Shown: positions 40,912 through 53,592 of the stretch, piece by piece
Layout of the letters: each line of letters opens with the position of its first letter
Position numbering within the stretch: the stretch's first letter is position 1
Origin: Selaginella moellendorffii
Lineage: Eukaryota; Streptophyta; Lycopodiopsida; Selaginellales; Selaginellaceae
Assembly (NCBI RefSeq): GCF_000143415.4
Contig: NW_003314334.1
Location: 262,765 to 322,993, forward strand
Direction: 5' to 3'
Length of the DNA: 60,229 bases
The notes under the pieces: model-generated
What the model saw: only the letters and a program-made list of their open reading frames with translations
Database searches by the model: none
What the model was told of the DNA's origin: nothing
Position numbers and translations under genes: made by a program

Positions 40912-43228
40912 AAGTACCAAATCCTTGTTCTCGGGATCCATCACCCAGTCCATCCACAGGACAACTCCATGGCAGAGCCCAGTCTTTACAACGCTAACCT
41001 GTGCAAAAGTAGCAGAAAACATTAAGTGGTACCAAAGAGGACAGAATTGAATAACCTTTGCAAATCCACTTAGACTCTTCCTGACGCATGTTGAACTCGA
41101 GCAGCGAAAACGGTTTTGTCAATGACCTGTGATCAAAGCCATCGACTTCTTCAAGGCGACAGCGGCTTTGCCACAAATCCTGATTTAGCCAACATGAAAC
41201 CAAAGTCACTGCAGAGAAAATAATCAACTTACAGGAAGATGACAAGCCATCCCATAGAGAATTCCAAAGCAGGGAACTATAATAGGGTTCTCTGATAGCA
41301 ACGGACTTAGCGTCGTTCTCTCGTACCTGGATTCTCACTGCTTTAAAACAACTTCCAACTCTTTAGAAAACGAAACGAAAACGAACCAAAACCGAAGCTG
41401 CTTCCACGGCAACGCATGCTCGTACGTGGCGTAATAAGGCTCCCCTAGAAGAACATCCACCTGTCGCGAAAAGAAAGAAACCCGTCCATATCCAATGGAG
41501 TTGCAAGACTGTATACTTTATGCCCCTTGAAATCGTCCCCAGTGAGATGCTTGCCGTCTTTGTGTATAATAGACAGCTTGCTCGCGACGCTCTCCAAGTA
41601 CTTCAAGCCATCTCTTCTACAGCCTGGAAACAAGCCAGCCACATGGCAGGATCCATGCGCTGTAGATAGAGCACACACGGCGCTCATCAGGCCGTCATCC
41701 CGAATGAGACAGTTTCCAAGTTCTCGTTCTCCAAGCTGGACAGAAAGAAAAAGAAACAATCGTACTCACAGATTCAAAACACACTTACAGCTTTCTGAAT
41801 GGCAGACTGTATGATAGAACGCCTGCTACCGTCACCAAGCATGCGACACCTTTGTAGGCTCAGCTCGAAACCAGACGCTGAACTATTACAGCGTACACCA
41901 TTGATGTCATACCGCACTGACGCTTCATCATGGCTGACTACGACGCGAAGCTCCGACTGCTCCTCCACCGAAACACCTTGTCCAGGAAGAAACCACACAC
42001 ATTGTTTCCAATGGTCACACCACTCGCTTGCCCCTGAGAACACAAATCTGCGGAGTTACTCAAAGAATCGAACAGGAAAACAAACCTCTGATCCAACGAG
42101 GAGCAGTTGAGTAGCAAACCAGGCCATCTTTGTCAAGCTGCAGCACCCACCTTGTCAAGTTCAAGCAGAGAAGAAAGCGAACCAAGAAGTAGCGAATCCG
42201 AGCAAGTTTCGTACCATGAAACTATTGCGTGAGCAGTCCCAGAGAAGTTGACATGCACGGCTTGATTAAATTCTCCACGCACATCTGGAGCTCTATAGAA
42301 GTCAAGAACGAAGGCCTCAAACGGCTCGGAAAGCTGCAGCGCCACGGGTTTTGGTAACTTGTAAGAGAACTCTACTAAATTACCAGCTTCATACCGGGGA
42401 TTTCATCAACGTGAAACGCATGCTGTCTGTGCTTGAAGTAAGAGTAGAAATCATTGGGAGCGAAAGCCAATCCGTCCTGCAGCTGGTCTTCTACCCCTTG
42501 AAGGTCGTGCAATCTCCAGAGAAAGTCGCTCTCGACTAGCTAAGAGAAAGAAGTAAACTCAACACTGAGCTAAGAAAAAAGACTTTGCTATATACCTGGG
42601 CATACACAGTAGCTCGATATGGCACTGTGGCAGCATTAGGCCGGAGTAAATGCTCATGAGCGTTCCTTAGACTTGGAATGATCCCTTCTCCAAGCAACTC
42701 CGAGTCTAAAATCTCACACACCTGGAGAGACAAAGAGTCCAGAGGAAACGAAGAAGAAGAATGTGTACAGACTTAGCGTACCAATGCATCGGCTTTGCTA
42801 GAGATGTCCACCCCGACTTTGATCTCATCCGAGCCCATATGGAGCAGCTTGATCGCTCCCATCGTCCCATTGTCTCGGCAAACTTTGCGAGCCAGCTTGT
42901 ACATTGGAAGAAAAGATTCGCAAGCAGTCACCTGGCACTGCTCTTCCATTGCCCGCCAAGCCATGAGCGACAAGAGCCCAGTGCCAGCACTGTCAAGAAC
43001 GAGCTCAGGAAACGAAAGAAGGATCTCTCTAGCCTCACCCAATGTCCAGGACATGGCCATGGCGGCCGACCTTCGCGATTGCTGAAGAGAATGCCCTGTT
43101 CCTGGCGCGATCATTCAGCATGTCAAGATACGAGCTCTCTGCCAGGGGATCGCTCGCATCGCCGCCGTCGCCTCCATCGCCAACGAGAATCCATTCGCTC
43201 TCCCCCGTGAGCGCATTGCTTCCTTCTA
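40912..43228 (-). pseudogene. PRMT7: PRMT7-like gene, inverted copy 3, damaged at both ends
   Basis: Reverse-complement of copy 1. It shares the copy 1 lesions: the 5-nt deletion giving NMRQEESKWICKG and the 3' truncation at the same base, joined to the same gag-derived sequence. Motif I is present. In addition 19 nt are missing near the start (between two AATGC repeats), so the remaining ATG at 43221 leads out of frame and the first usable in-frame Met would be inside exon 1 (MLNDRARN). A 3-nt loss changes INGGVCCNSS to INGVRCNSS. The copy cannot encode a full enzyme. Confidence 0.85.
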
Positions 43229-43256
43229 AAACCCTAAACTCACAAAGAATGAAAGA

Positions 43257-44570
43257 ATGACTGGGTGCTTGGAGCTCATCCATTGCTGTGCAACTCCATC
43301 TCAAGCTCTCCAAGCTCACTCCAGGATCCAATCCATCACTAGCGGCGACATCTTCCTTTGCAACAAGCTCATCCAGATGTACGGGAGGTGCTCTACTGTC
43401 TCTAATGCCCGCCGCGTGTTTGACTCGCTCCCCAGAAAAGATTCCTTCTCCTGGGATCTCCTGCTCAATGCCTACGTACTGAACGGGGTTTTGGAGGAAG
43501 CCCAGAGAATCTTTGCCCCACAAGAGCGTCATGCCTTGGAATGTGCCCTTGGCGGGATATGCCCGGACTGGGCATATGCAAGAGTGCGTCAAGATGTTCG
43601 AGTCTGCGGCATGCTCCGAGAATGGACGGCTGGATCTCTCCCAGCAGCTGTTTGGCAGTATTCCTTTGATGTGGCGACGTGGAATGGCATGCTGGCAGCG
43701 TATGCCCGTGCCGGTCGTGTAGAGGAATCTACAAACTTCCTAGAAGAGATGCCAGAAAGAAGCCTGGTTTCATGCACAACAACCATGTTTTTAGGGACAT
43801 TGTCTCCTGGAACTCAATGTTTGCGGCATATGCCAGTCACAGTTGCATAGAGCAGTCAACGTGCGTGTTTGAGAAAATGCCACAGAGGGATCTTGTGTCA
43901 TGGACCACAATGCTGCTCTTGAAAAGCAAGTGTGGCGTACGGAATCGAGGAGATACAGCACAACTTCAACCCCGTGCCAGAGCAAGGCCTCCTATCCTTC
44001 AACACAATGCTCTCGGCATATTCTCAGCATGGGCATCTGACCAAGGCCATAAGAATGTTTGTAAGTCTCCCCCAACACGAATCTGCCACGTGGAATACTG
44101 TGCTGACAGCATATGCCGGTAATGGGCATCTGGGCAGAGATTTGAAGCTGCTGGCCCTGATTCCCGTGCCTGACATGGTTTCATATGCCGGGATGCTGGT
44201 AGCCCTAGCTCATTTGAGGCATTGGAACTGTTTGGTTCTCTAAAGACACTCCACCTCCCGGACTTGACGTGCTTTGTTTTGGGTCTGGTGGCTTGCAGCC
44301 ATACTGGAAATGTGAGGCGAGGAAGGTAGTGCCTTTGCTTCAGTGGTAGCAGACTATGGAATGGAGCCAACCAAGCAACACTATCGATGCTTTGTGTGGG
44401 CCGGTCAGGGCATCTTAATGAGGCCATTGCAAACCTGCCATATTTTGGAGTGGACTAGCTTGCTTGGGCCAGCCATAGAGTCTTACAGAACGGGGGCCGT
44501 GCTGCAAACATGGTATTCAGGATGAATCCAGAGCAGGGAGGAGCGTATGCATTGTTATCCACACTTATGA
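43257..44570 (+). pseudogene. PPR pseudogene, inverted copy 3
   Basis: ATG 43257 with the same N-terminus (MTGCLELIHCCATPSQALQ). It shares the copy 2 structure: no 125-bp extra segment, SFSWDLLLNAY, and the same frameshift after AQRIFAPQE. Unlike copy 2 it keeps the 3' part, where an E-domain-like stretch is spread over frames (VVADYGMEPTKQHYRC, CHILEWTSLLGPA, then GGAYALLSTLM to about 44575). No DYW domain follows. It is divergent from PRMT7 copy 3, with the telo-box between them. Confidence 0.8.
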
Positions 44571-44689
44571 ACCAGTAACACTGTCGTTATAAACACATGA
44601 TCATCATCGTACAAATAACTTTTCTAGCTAGCGGATAGTGGTCATATTGTAGCATTTGGATTGGCAGCCTTTAGAAAGGCTGACATGGG

Positions 44690-45670
44690 AAAATTAATCC
44701 TATGTTACTAAGGTCATTGTTTTCATCAAGTCTTTCTTGTTTTTTCCATGGCTTTCCGTTCATTCTTTTCAATTCTCCTTGGGTTGCTATTCAAGGTGGT
44801 GATAGTGCCAAAAAATTCAATGGCACTTGTGTTCCTCCGGCAATCTTTAGCTTTACTGATTCACTCTCTGATACTGGCAACCGCAACCTTGAAGCAATTG
44901 CTGCTGGCGCTTTTAGTCTCTCTGGAAATTTGCCATATTGAGTGACACTTGGAAAAGCCACAGGGGATGGATACATTTGTATTGATTATTTAGCTTGTTC
45001 TCTCAAGCTTGGAGATTTTGAGCGTCCTAGCTTGACTTACAATGGAACTTATTTTATGGGCTTGAATTTGGAGTGACTGTTCGTCCAACTAGTATTATAA
45101 TACTTCTTTCTCATGTTTTATCTACGCAAGTTTCAGGTTTTCTATGACATAAACAATATTACAACTTCATAAAGATAAAGCACTTTATTATATTGGTAAT
45201 AATCCTAATTATGGTATGCAATATGGAAAATATCAATTCCATCTGTGATGGCTGGCATTAAATCTAGTATTATGGATTTATATAATTCTGGTGCCAAACA
45301 TTTTCTGGTGATGAATCTTCCTCGTCAAGATTGTTCTCGTGGCTATTTACAAGAGTTTGTTGATATTGGGGGTATGCAATATGTTATTGAGCTTACAAAT
45401 ATTATTAAGCTATTTTGGATATCGTGAATGATATTAAAAATCAGAACGATGATATTGAACTATACTATCTTGATTGAGCTTATGAAATATGGATCAATAT
45501 GGATTTAAAACTTATAAAGTGGCTTGTTGCAGTGCACCAGGAGATGATTTTCCATTGCAATAATCCAATATTATGTGGATGCGGAACACAAAATGGTACA
45601 CTATGTGATAATCCAGGTGCACATTTATCTTTTGATGGTTACTCAACATTTTATGAGGTTTCTTGACTTT
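44690..45670 (+). pseudogene. GDSL esterase/lipase remnant, inverted copy 3
   Basis: The most readable of the GDSL copies. Frame-shifting segments read SLSCFFHGFPFILFNS (signal-like), CVPPAIFSFTDSLSDTGNRN, GDGYICIDYLACSLKLGDFE, KALYYIGNNPNYGMQYGKYQ, MDLYNSGAKHFLVMNLPRQD, and FKTYKVACCSA leading to NPILCGCGTQNGTLCDNPGA and HLSFDGYSTFYEV. These follow the order of plant GDSL esterase/lipases. The Gly of block I and the block V His are lost, and several stops interrupt. Confidence 0.75.
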
Positions 45671-46012
45671 GTTGAGTATCCTCTGAAATTTAATTCTTAT
45701 AATTTCTATTATTTTATTTTAATAAGATAGCTTGGTGTTTTGGCTGATCGAGAGAGAATGCAGTTTCATCGAAAGTGGTAGGAATCCAGCAATGCGACAT
45801 TGGCCGATGCGCCTTGGCTTAGAACCGATATGAGCAAGAAATATGGCTGTGCATTGTTGTGAGGTTAAGCATCGATCGGTCTTTAACCGGTTTAGCGTGA
45901 TACGTCTGGAAAAGAGCCCCTTGCGTCATGTTCAACAAAGAAGAGATGGTTAACGAACAAAGGCTAAACTCTTTTTTTTAATCTTCCCTTTGCTTAATAA
46001 GAATACGTATTT

Positions 46013-46950
46013 TTATACTGTCATTTTAAACATCGTATGTACATAATCATAAGGCGGCGGCGGCGGTGGTGGTGGTGGTGGTGCCTCCGGGTAATCCAGT
46101 AGCTTCTCCAGCCGTAGCACTACGTCGCAGTGGTAAGGCAGCACTGGATGCCAGTGGAGATACATGGGACTGATGGTCAGCCACGAGAGGCCATAAAACT
46201 CCGCTCCAAGTTGCTCTAGAACGTAGCGGATTTGCAGCTTGATGCCGCTGCTGCTCCCTGGCTTCCCTGTGCCCACACTGCTGCTGCTAGTGTTGCTGCT
46301 ACTACCGGCGTTGTCACACAAGCCATTCCCACCCAGACGCATCCCTTGCATCTCCTGTCTCGAGCCTTGGAGGAGCCGAAGTGTGCTACGAGACCGTTCT
46401 GGAGCGTCCTCGGCCATTCCTCCTCCATGGAAACATGAACAACCTCGGCTCGTAGAGCTGTGGTCGGGCCGGAGATGACGTAGCCGGATGCAACGGGAGA
46501 GATGGAGCCTCTGCTCTGTATCCACTGTCCAAATGCCGTGGCGTTGGCTACGGACCATGTCGAAGCCGCTGGAATAAAGTATCAGTCAGCGAATACTTAA
46601 ATACGAAAAAAACTTCTAGCTTACCAGTTGATTCGGTCAGGCTCAGCCCCTGCAATAACTCGTCACCAGACACCGTCGCCAAGGTTACACCGGCCAGCTT
46701 CCCAGCATGAAAGTTGATCTCCGGCTTTGGGAGTAAACCACGCAAAACAAAAGAGGACGAGGAACGAATCACCATGGGCCATGCTCTGAATTCGTCCAGC
46801 CAGTGAGGTTGTGTCTTGCTGGGAACTTGTAAAACTCGCGACGATCTGGAGAGAGGGCTTTGGATTCACCGTCAGAGGCGATGTAACGTTCCAAACACTA
46901 AACGTTTGCAAACATTTAAAAAGCTCGTTCTCTCGTGGCTGGCAGGACAT
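46013..46950 (-). pseudogene. Unknown multi-copy gene, diverged copy E
   Basis: A diverged inverted copy of the same gene as at 7529. It starts MSCQPRENELFKCLQTFSVW and keeps SLQIVASFTSSQQDTTSLAG, but a net insertion of 10 nt after SMAHGDS shifts the frame, so exon 1 is broken. In the second half the frame giving the KLQIRYVLEQLGAEFYGLSW motif stays open and carries a 15-nt in-frame insertion (NTSSS), with a longer ACC/CCG run. This pattern favours that frame as the once-translated one. Confidence 0.5.
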
Positions 46951-48193
46951 ATTTCAGATCACATGTACAGGCCAAAGCAATGCCAACGACAATTGCTATT
47001 TTGTTGTAGCCATGGTTTATGGACAGTGCCAAGTACGACATTGGTCCCATTACAGCTACTGTGTTTGGAGGAAATGGCTCACTGTGTTGACATTTTCAGT
47101 GAAGGTGCATATGGATTTGGATTTGATAGATATTCACAAACCAACTATTCCAGCTTGCAGGGATTAGGAACTCTCTAACTGCTTCCAGCTTGTTCAGCTC
47201 TCCTGAGATTCGGCAGATATTAGTCACCTACAAGGCAGCATTCCTCAGCTTTCCGAGCATACTTCTGTTAAACTCCAACAGACTGGGAGGCCATCTTCTC
47301 GGGTGAGCCTTCCAAAAAATTTCAGCTCCAATGCGACCAACAACAGGTTTGAAGGCAGTGTTTCATCAAGGAACTTTAGCAGCAACCAGACAAGTTGTCT
47401 GGGAAGCTACCAACTCAATGTGAACCACTGTACCAACACCAATAAGAGAATTGAAGAAACTCTTTGCGTCGAATCCTTGTTATTGATCATGATTGGGTTC
47501 AATGGTTGACTCTTCCCGGGCATATATCACCTCCATGGCCTGGTTCAATTAAAGTTTGCATTGTTAGTGCAAAATGGTCCCGGGATCCAAACTTTCAGCC
47601 AGCTGGAGGGATGGATGCTGCCATTTACTCTATTTTATGAGCTCTCAACACAGGAGTGATCCAGCTTTCCCTTTACCTAAGAGCAAAAAATCGATCGGGG
47701 TAGCACACCTGGTACAAGGGTTGCAAGTGGCATATATGTTTTCAATACAGACAATATATGTGACACAGAAAATGAATAAAAAATCAAAATGGTCGAGACG
47801 AGCATTTTTCCAAAATAAATTTATGCAACTTGTTACCCTGCACCCTTGCAACCGTGCCTTATCGTTTTTTAGGCCTAGGCTCTCCAGCTTCGGTCCGCTC
47901 ATTCTATCAAGGGCTGCAGTCTCTACGTTTGCAACACTGGAGCTGATATTTGTTTTTGTGCTGAGACTGGGCATTGTTCCCGCATTTTACCGGTGAATCT
48001 TCGCAAAGCAAGCCACTATCTAATGCCAAAGGACATTCAGCTCGCCCGTCGCATCCGTGGTGAGAGGGCTTATCTTATCGCATTGAGATATCCATTGTGT
48101 GGTGGCGAACTGCTAACAAGTACACACGTTTTGAACATTTCTAAAGCACCAATGCTGGACTTCGAAAGCCCATCAGATCTGCAATAGAGAAGT

Positions 48194-49037
48194 ATGGCTG
48201 GAAGCGGCAATCTCCCCGTGCTCGTTCTTCTTCTGTTGGCCTCGTTATCCTGTGAGAGAGATCTCCACTTATATGTTACAGTCGATTCTAACTCGGACTC
48301 CTGTTCTTGCAGCTGCTCAAGGTGGCGTCGTCGAGGTTTGCTATGGTGACCTCACCTATACCGATTGCAGCAACTGCTGTAGTCTGAAGAAAGGTTGTGT
48401 CTACCTGCAACCTGGTTCAGGACAAGTCACTTGCATTGGCGGTGATTCAAGGGCTTGTACCCTGGAGTGCCAAGGTCCGAAGTTGGCCGTATGCCCATTG
48501 CCTTCATCAGGATTCCCAACATCAGGCATCAAGGTGCTCAAGGGAAAACTCCCACCCCGACAACCTGGATGCAGTTACTACAACATCGTTAACGGTGACC
48601 CCATCCCGCGGCTGGAGCAGCAGGGCACAGATCAAGGTAACCGCCTTGTTCATTATGTTCAGGAAGCTCAGGCCTCTCCGATAGAACTCATGGCAGGAAG
48701 GAAGTGTAAGCTTGATTCGATTGTGGAGGTCTGCAATGCCGAGGTCTCCAAAGATAATTGTGGTTGCTGCTTCGGGAAATCCGGTTGCATCTACTTGGAG
48801 AATCCATCCGCAAACAGCACCTGCCTGCCTACTGAAGACCCCATGGGGGTTTGCCCCCTCGTTTGCGTGCCCACAGTGTCCATTTGTACCAAGTCTGTAA
48901 CTTTTCAGGGCACCACCCTGCAGTCTTGCAGGAATGCACGCCGCAGCTGCGAGGACATGAAAGAGGGCTGCAGTCTCTACGATCGCAACACTGGAGCTGA
49001 TCTCTGCGCTGCAGGGGGTATCGCACTGCCTGTCTAG
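48194..49037 (+). CDS. Cys-rich secreted protein, diverged copy E
   Basis: Exons 48194-48251 and 48313-49037 (61-bp intron, 5 nt longer than in the others), 260 residues. Substitutions against A, B and D are scattered: VCYGD for VCNGD, TLECQ for TRECQ, PGCSYY for PGCGYY, CPLVCVPTVSICTK for CALVCLPRVSICAK. All 18 domain cysteines and the tail cysteines are kept, which suggests the fold is under constraint. Most of the upstream palindrome is deleted, and no LINE or 102-bp element is present. Confidence 0.8.
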
Positions 49038-49084
49038 TCTAGTTGCTGAAACTAGTTATGGGCATTACTATTATGAATGAATAA

Positions 49085-50189
49085 GAAATGTCCCTCCTTG
49101 GAGGGGCCGGTGCCAATGTCCGAAGTTACTCGCCATGCAATTTGTGATGGAGTGTAGGAGAAATATTGTATCTTCCTCTGGATCGATAGGAAAGTAGAGC
49201 AGGTCCTTGAAGAAGCCGATTCCTTGAGGCTTGGGCTGGAAAAGTATCTTGGTCGCCAGCATCGACGTCAAATAGAGGCGCAAGAACGAGCAGATCTTTT
49301 GTGAATTTAGAAGTACAATGGGAACACAACATGAATCAGAATAAAGTAAGAAAGCAAGAAAGAAATTCTGGCTTAGACTCCAGTTATAATTTAACAAAGA
49401 TTAAGCAAAGAGAAGGCTGCGCTATGTCTGACACTGGCTGTGGACAATACAAGGAGATTGAAGCGATTGGATTCTGAAATTGTCCCCCGTGTCAATGTTA
49501 AGTTAACAGTGGTACTATGGAGGAGAAATGTTGAAGAGGTGTGGCAAGAAACCATGCGGACAGTAATATTCAGGAGTCTGCTTGCTAGTGATTTTTGCCG
49601 GGTTTGTGGACGATTTCGAAGTTGTATTCTTGTAGTAAAAGGAACTATCTTGATATTTGACTAGATAATCGGCTTGTTGATGGCTGGAGCTTGAATCCAT
49701 TGTCCTTGAGCCAGGTGGTTGTGTCATTGCTGGGAAGCCTAGGAATATGGTGTATGACGTATCTGAGGTGCCGGGGTGGATGAGCTGGCATCTTTCTCTT
49801 CATTTTCTGTGATCGAAGTGCTCACCCCAGTCTTGAGACCCATAACTGTTGGTTGGCTGATCGTGTGGCGCTTGATTGCTGGTGATGAACAGTAGAGATT
49901 TGTTAACCGAATTGATCTCGTTTGACTTGGCTTGATTGAAGATCAATGGTGGAAAGTTAACTCAAGTTCAACTGTTGATATCTGCTGAGGTGGCATTGAT
50001 CCAACGGTAGTTTGACTCTTACAGATTTTTGCTGGAAGTTGGTGGATGAGTTCGTGTTGAATCAAGTTGAGTTGTGTCTAACTGAGTTGAGTTAAAGTTT
50101 GTCTGCTGGTGATTGTCAATTGTTGGTTTCGGGGTGTTTGTTGGTTCTGGTCAGAAATTTGCTGAGGTGCTGATGCTGAACGTGTCGAT
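49085..50189. other. Unique stretch beyond the duplicated block, no gene seen
   Basis: The duplicated block ends at 49084 (...GAATGAATAAG). What follows contains short reading frames only, none recognised. Repeated TTGA/GTTGA words from about 49900 suggest decayed sequence. Confidence 0.4.
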
Positions 50190-50990
50190 GTGATATGGTC
50201 AAAGCTTGTTGAGGTTGACGATCTCAGTGAAGTCTTCGGCAAGCTGACTTTGGCAGTGCCGTTGGGGTAGAGTGCAATGATTTTGAAAGGTCCTTGCCAG
50301 TTGGTGTGGAGTTTTTGGCCGAGTTTGCCGATGGGTCCCTGGTACCAGAGAACATGATTGTTGACGCTGTATTTCGGAATGTTGTGCCGGGATGCTTGTT
50401 GATCGTGCTGAGCTTTTTGCTGTTTTTGGATGGTGTGAAGTGTCCAGAGGGTGTTGAGTCGAAGCTCGTCAAGATGTTCAAGTTGCTGAAGCCTTTCTTG
50501 AATTGTGTGTTGAGATTATATTTGACGGTGACTCGCATGCTCGGGATGATGAATTCAATTGCAGTGATGGCTTCTGTTCCAAAGGCAAGTTTGAATGGCA
50601 TCATGTTGGTGGTGACTTTATATGCAATTCAATAGGCCCAAAGTACGTCAAGAAGTTTTTTGTCCTAGTCTTTGCCAGAATCATTGATGACTTTTTTGAG
50701 GATGGTCTTCAATGTTTTGTTTGTTGCTTCTACTTGACTGTTTCCTTGAGGATAGTATGGTGTTGACATTTTGTGTCAGATTTTGGCGAGATGTTCGATC
50801 GTTTCATTAATGAAGTGGGTGCCTCTATTGATGATGAGTTCAAGTGGTGTTCTAAAACAAGTGATGATATTTTTGTAGATGAAGGTTGGAATCTATGGCT
50901 CCGATGCAGCCTTGGGTTCAAGGTCAAAGTCCCATGAGCCTGAGTTTTTGGTTGATACAAATGTATACATTAATTTGGGCATATGCTGTA
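50190..50990 (-). mobile_element. Decayed Ty3/gypsy integrase region
   Basis: On the minus strand PFKLAFGTEAITAIEFIIPS and MRVTVKYNLNTQ match the retroelement pattern TPFxLVFGTEAVxPxEF. Out-of-frame continuations read NNHVLWYQGPIGKLGQKLHT, NWQGPFKIIALYPNGTAKVS. Upstream frames are full of stops. It is a different, older family from the chromovirus at 21-29 kb. Confidence 0.65.
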
Positions 50991-51228
50991 AAGAGGATTG
51001 TTCTTGATATTAGATCTGGAAAGGGCATCACATAGAACAATCCTTCCACCTCATCAATATGACCATGCCTTAAGAATGGTTATTGAGCTAAAAAGATGAA
51101 AAAGAAAAGAAAAGTGAGTTACCTCTTGAGCAGCTTCCATACTTAATTGATGCAAATCTGCATCAGTTCCAAGGGGAGTATAGTCACAAGGCTGAAACTT
51201 AAAGGAATTGACGAAAGGGCACCACCAA

Positions 51229-51260
<32 letters not shown>

Positions 51261-51318
51261 TGGGAAAACTTACCAAGTCTAGACATAGTAAAGCTGACTG
51301 AAATGTGGTTTTTTTCAG

Positions 51319-51665
51319 GTGTATGATGCCAAGAGCCAAATCATTCGAGCTACTGGTGAGGATCACAAGAAAGCCGGTGAGGACTTCAAGTGGGCTCTCA
51401 TGAAGTTGATGAAGAGCTCGACACCATCACTCCAGGCAAGTCTTCAGTGGTGATGCTATGAACTTTGTGGATGTTGCACTGGCTCTGTTCATCTGCTGGT
51501 TCAAAGGGTACCAGAAGGTGGGAGGATTTGAGCTTCCAGGCCAGGAAGAGTGGCCTAATCTCTACAAGTGGATTGATGCTGTGAATTCCATGGATATGAT
51601 CAAGAAATCCACTCCAAGCGCAGACAAGGTTTGTGAATTTGTCAAGTACTACAGTTTGAGAACTA
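51319..51665 (+). pseudogene. Glutathione S-transferase (tau-like) C-terminal exon fragment
   Basis: A polypyrimidine-CAG acceptor precedes 51319. The reading VYDAKSQIIRATGEDHKKAG, then out of frame LDTITPGKSF, then DAMNFVDVALALFICWFKGY, EEWPNLYKWIDAVNSM and SADKVCEFVKYY matches the helical C-terminal domain of plant tau GSTs. Two frameshifts and a stop separate the parts, and the glutathione-binding N-terminal exon is absent, so no enzyme can be made. Confidence 0.65.
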
Positions 51666-51850
51666 CCAGAAGGACACTCCAATCCTCACAAGTCTCCATA
51701 TCCAGACCATTATACCACTGCAAAGCTGTCCCCTGCAGATCTTGCTTGTATTCCTCCAACTCCTTCTCCTACAGTTATTGCTGGTGAATCAGAGTTTGAG
51801 GTTGCTGCTATACTTGATTCATATCTTATTTTCTATATTATATTTTGATT
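51666..51850 (+). mobile_element. Retroelement 3' pol remnant
   Basis: Out-of-frame readings include LSPADLACIPPTPSPTVIAG and ESEFEVAAILDS, resembling the stretch before a chromodomain. Short and decayed. Confidence 0.3.
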
Positions 51851-52620
51851 AACCTTGAGAGACGCATTTGCAAGCAAGTCAGCAGTGAGCCTCATCTTCA
51901 TACCTCAAATAAACTTATAAGCACTAAAAGTGTAGAGTAGAGTGCTATATGGATAACATAATCATAAGAAAATTAATTAAGAAACCAAATCAAAGAATTG
52001 TCTTATAAATTTCATGAAGCTCATCAATGGACGCTTCCAGGACTTCATAGGGCAGCCAAATGCAAAGAATGGGACCTGAGAAGAGCTAAGTAAACATCCT
52101 TCTTTAGCTGTTAAGATTTTGTGGGCCAGCTCTAGCAGACCGTCATAGCTCTCTTCTCTTATGAAGATGTCAGCGTGCAGTCCACCAGAGCGGCCCTATT
52201 TTGATTACAAGGGGATCCATACGGCTAAGAGAGCAGTCGCCCCTCAAGCAAAGCCTCCTCTTTAGCAAATCCCCTGGTCCCCTAAGTTAATCCTACAGTT
52301 AATACCGATTATATACAAAATCATGGCCTAATCATGAGATGCCCAAGAACTTGGCTGCGGTGGCAGCACGAGACCTCCTTCCTTTGCTGGCTAGTAAAGG
52401 TGTAGAGATCCAAGATTCATGTGGAGTTCCTTGATGTCAGCAGCTGGCCGCTGGCAATTCTGTAAGTTGGAATAAAGAGGAGGATGCATAGTTTCACAAT
52501 AACCGAGAGCCTGGCCATTGCATTGCTCAAGCAACGTTGTCTTCTAACCACATTTTTAACCTCTAGATGCCCACACTTGGTACTTGTGTTGAGCATGGCA
52601 GTGAAGGTCACAACAACATC
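51851..52620. other. No recognisable gene
   Basis: AT-rich, then mixed sequence with stops in all frames. No family recognised. Confidence 0.4.
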
Positions 52621-53083
52621 ATCGAGTAGCTGGTATTTCCATTTCCCCATCGTCCCCTTGGGACCACCACGTGAAGCAAAAGTACAAGATAGACCCCTCA
52701 CATAACCCAAACGGTGTCGGTGAGGGGCAGTCGAGAGTGCACTCTCTAGGAACTCTAGCAAAACTCACATGTGAAACTCACTCGAGCACGATAATCCGGT
52801 GCTGCTTGTGGACCACTCGCCTCGCCTCTTGGGTGACTCCACTGTGAAACTAAACCCACCCACTATAGGAGTCACCTAGGAGGTGAGTGATCCATGAGTG
52901 GCACCAGATCCTTGTGCTTGAGTGAGTTTCGCGTGAGAGTTTCGCTAGAGTTTCACTAGAGAGTGCGCTCTCGACTTCCCCTCACCGACACCGTTTGGGT
53001 TAAGTGCGGGGTCTATGATGTACTTTGCTTCAAAAGGTGGTCCCTATGGGACGATGGGGAATAAAATATCCAAGTTACTCGAC
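52621..53083. mobile_element. Foldback/MITE-like long inverted repeat
   Basis: The arm at 52621-52789 matches the reverse complement of 52914-53083 over about 170 bp (for example AACCCAAACGGTGTCGGTGA against TCACCGACACCGTTTGGGTT). Weaker pairing continues inward (GGTGACTCC/GGAGTCACC), so nearly the whole 463 bp can fold back, leaving a centre near 52850. No coding sequence is seen inside. Confidence 0.75.
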
Positions 53084-53590
53084 CTGGGGACCTCTGTGGC
53101 AGCACATCCCTGCCACTAGTTCCAAAAATGCACCTGTCATCCCTTCCATGTCCATCCACTGTGGAAACTTCGCTGTGCCGAGACATCGTCCCGGGCTGTG
53201 ATGGATGGATGAGTTGGTTCGCTCGCGGAGGGGATCCCACATGGTTCTCGCTCCATGGCTAGTTCTTGAGGAGGTTCGCAGAGGGTCACTAGTCTTGTGT
53301 TGTCACTATGGCAACCCAGTGGCTAGTATATCATTGAAGGGGGCCAGTGCACTTGTCTTAAAATCTTCACTAGTGCACTGCCAAGTGCTTTGATTTACAC
53401 TGGTTAGAAAAGCAGTTTTCACATCAAGTTGATGGAGCTCCAGGTTGAGCTCAGCTACAAGGCTCATCAAAACACAAATTATTGTCAGCTTTACAATAGG
53501 GCTATAAGTTTCAGAGTAATCAACTCTTGGGATCTGAGAGAAACCACGTTTTTTTTTTCTTTTCTCTTTGCCTTTTTTCTCTTTGAAGGA
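53084..53590. other. No recognisable gene
   Basis: Possibly an extension of the foldback arms at its left edge; otherwise nothing recognised. Confidence 0.3.
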
Positions 53591-53592
53591 CT

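Noticed and set aside
52417-52761. 114-codon minus-strand protein
   Set aside because: It lies largely in the left arm of the foldback element and has no family features.
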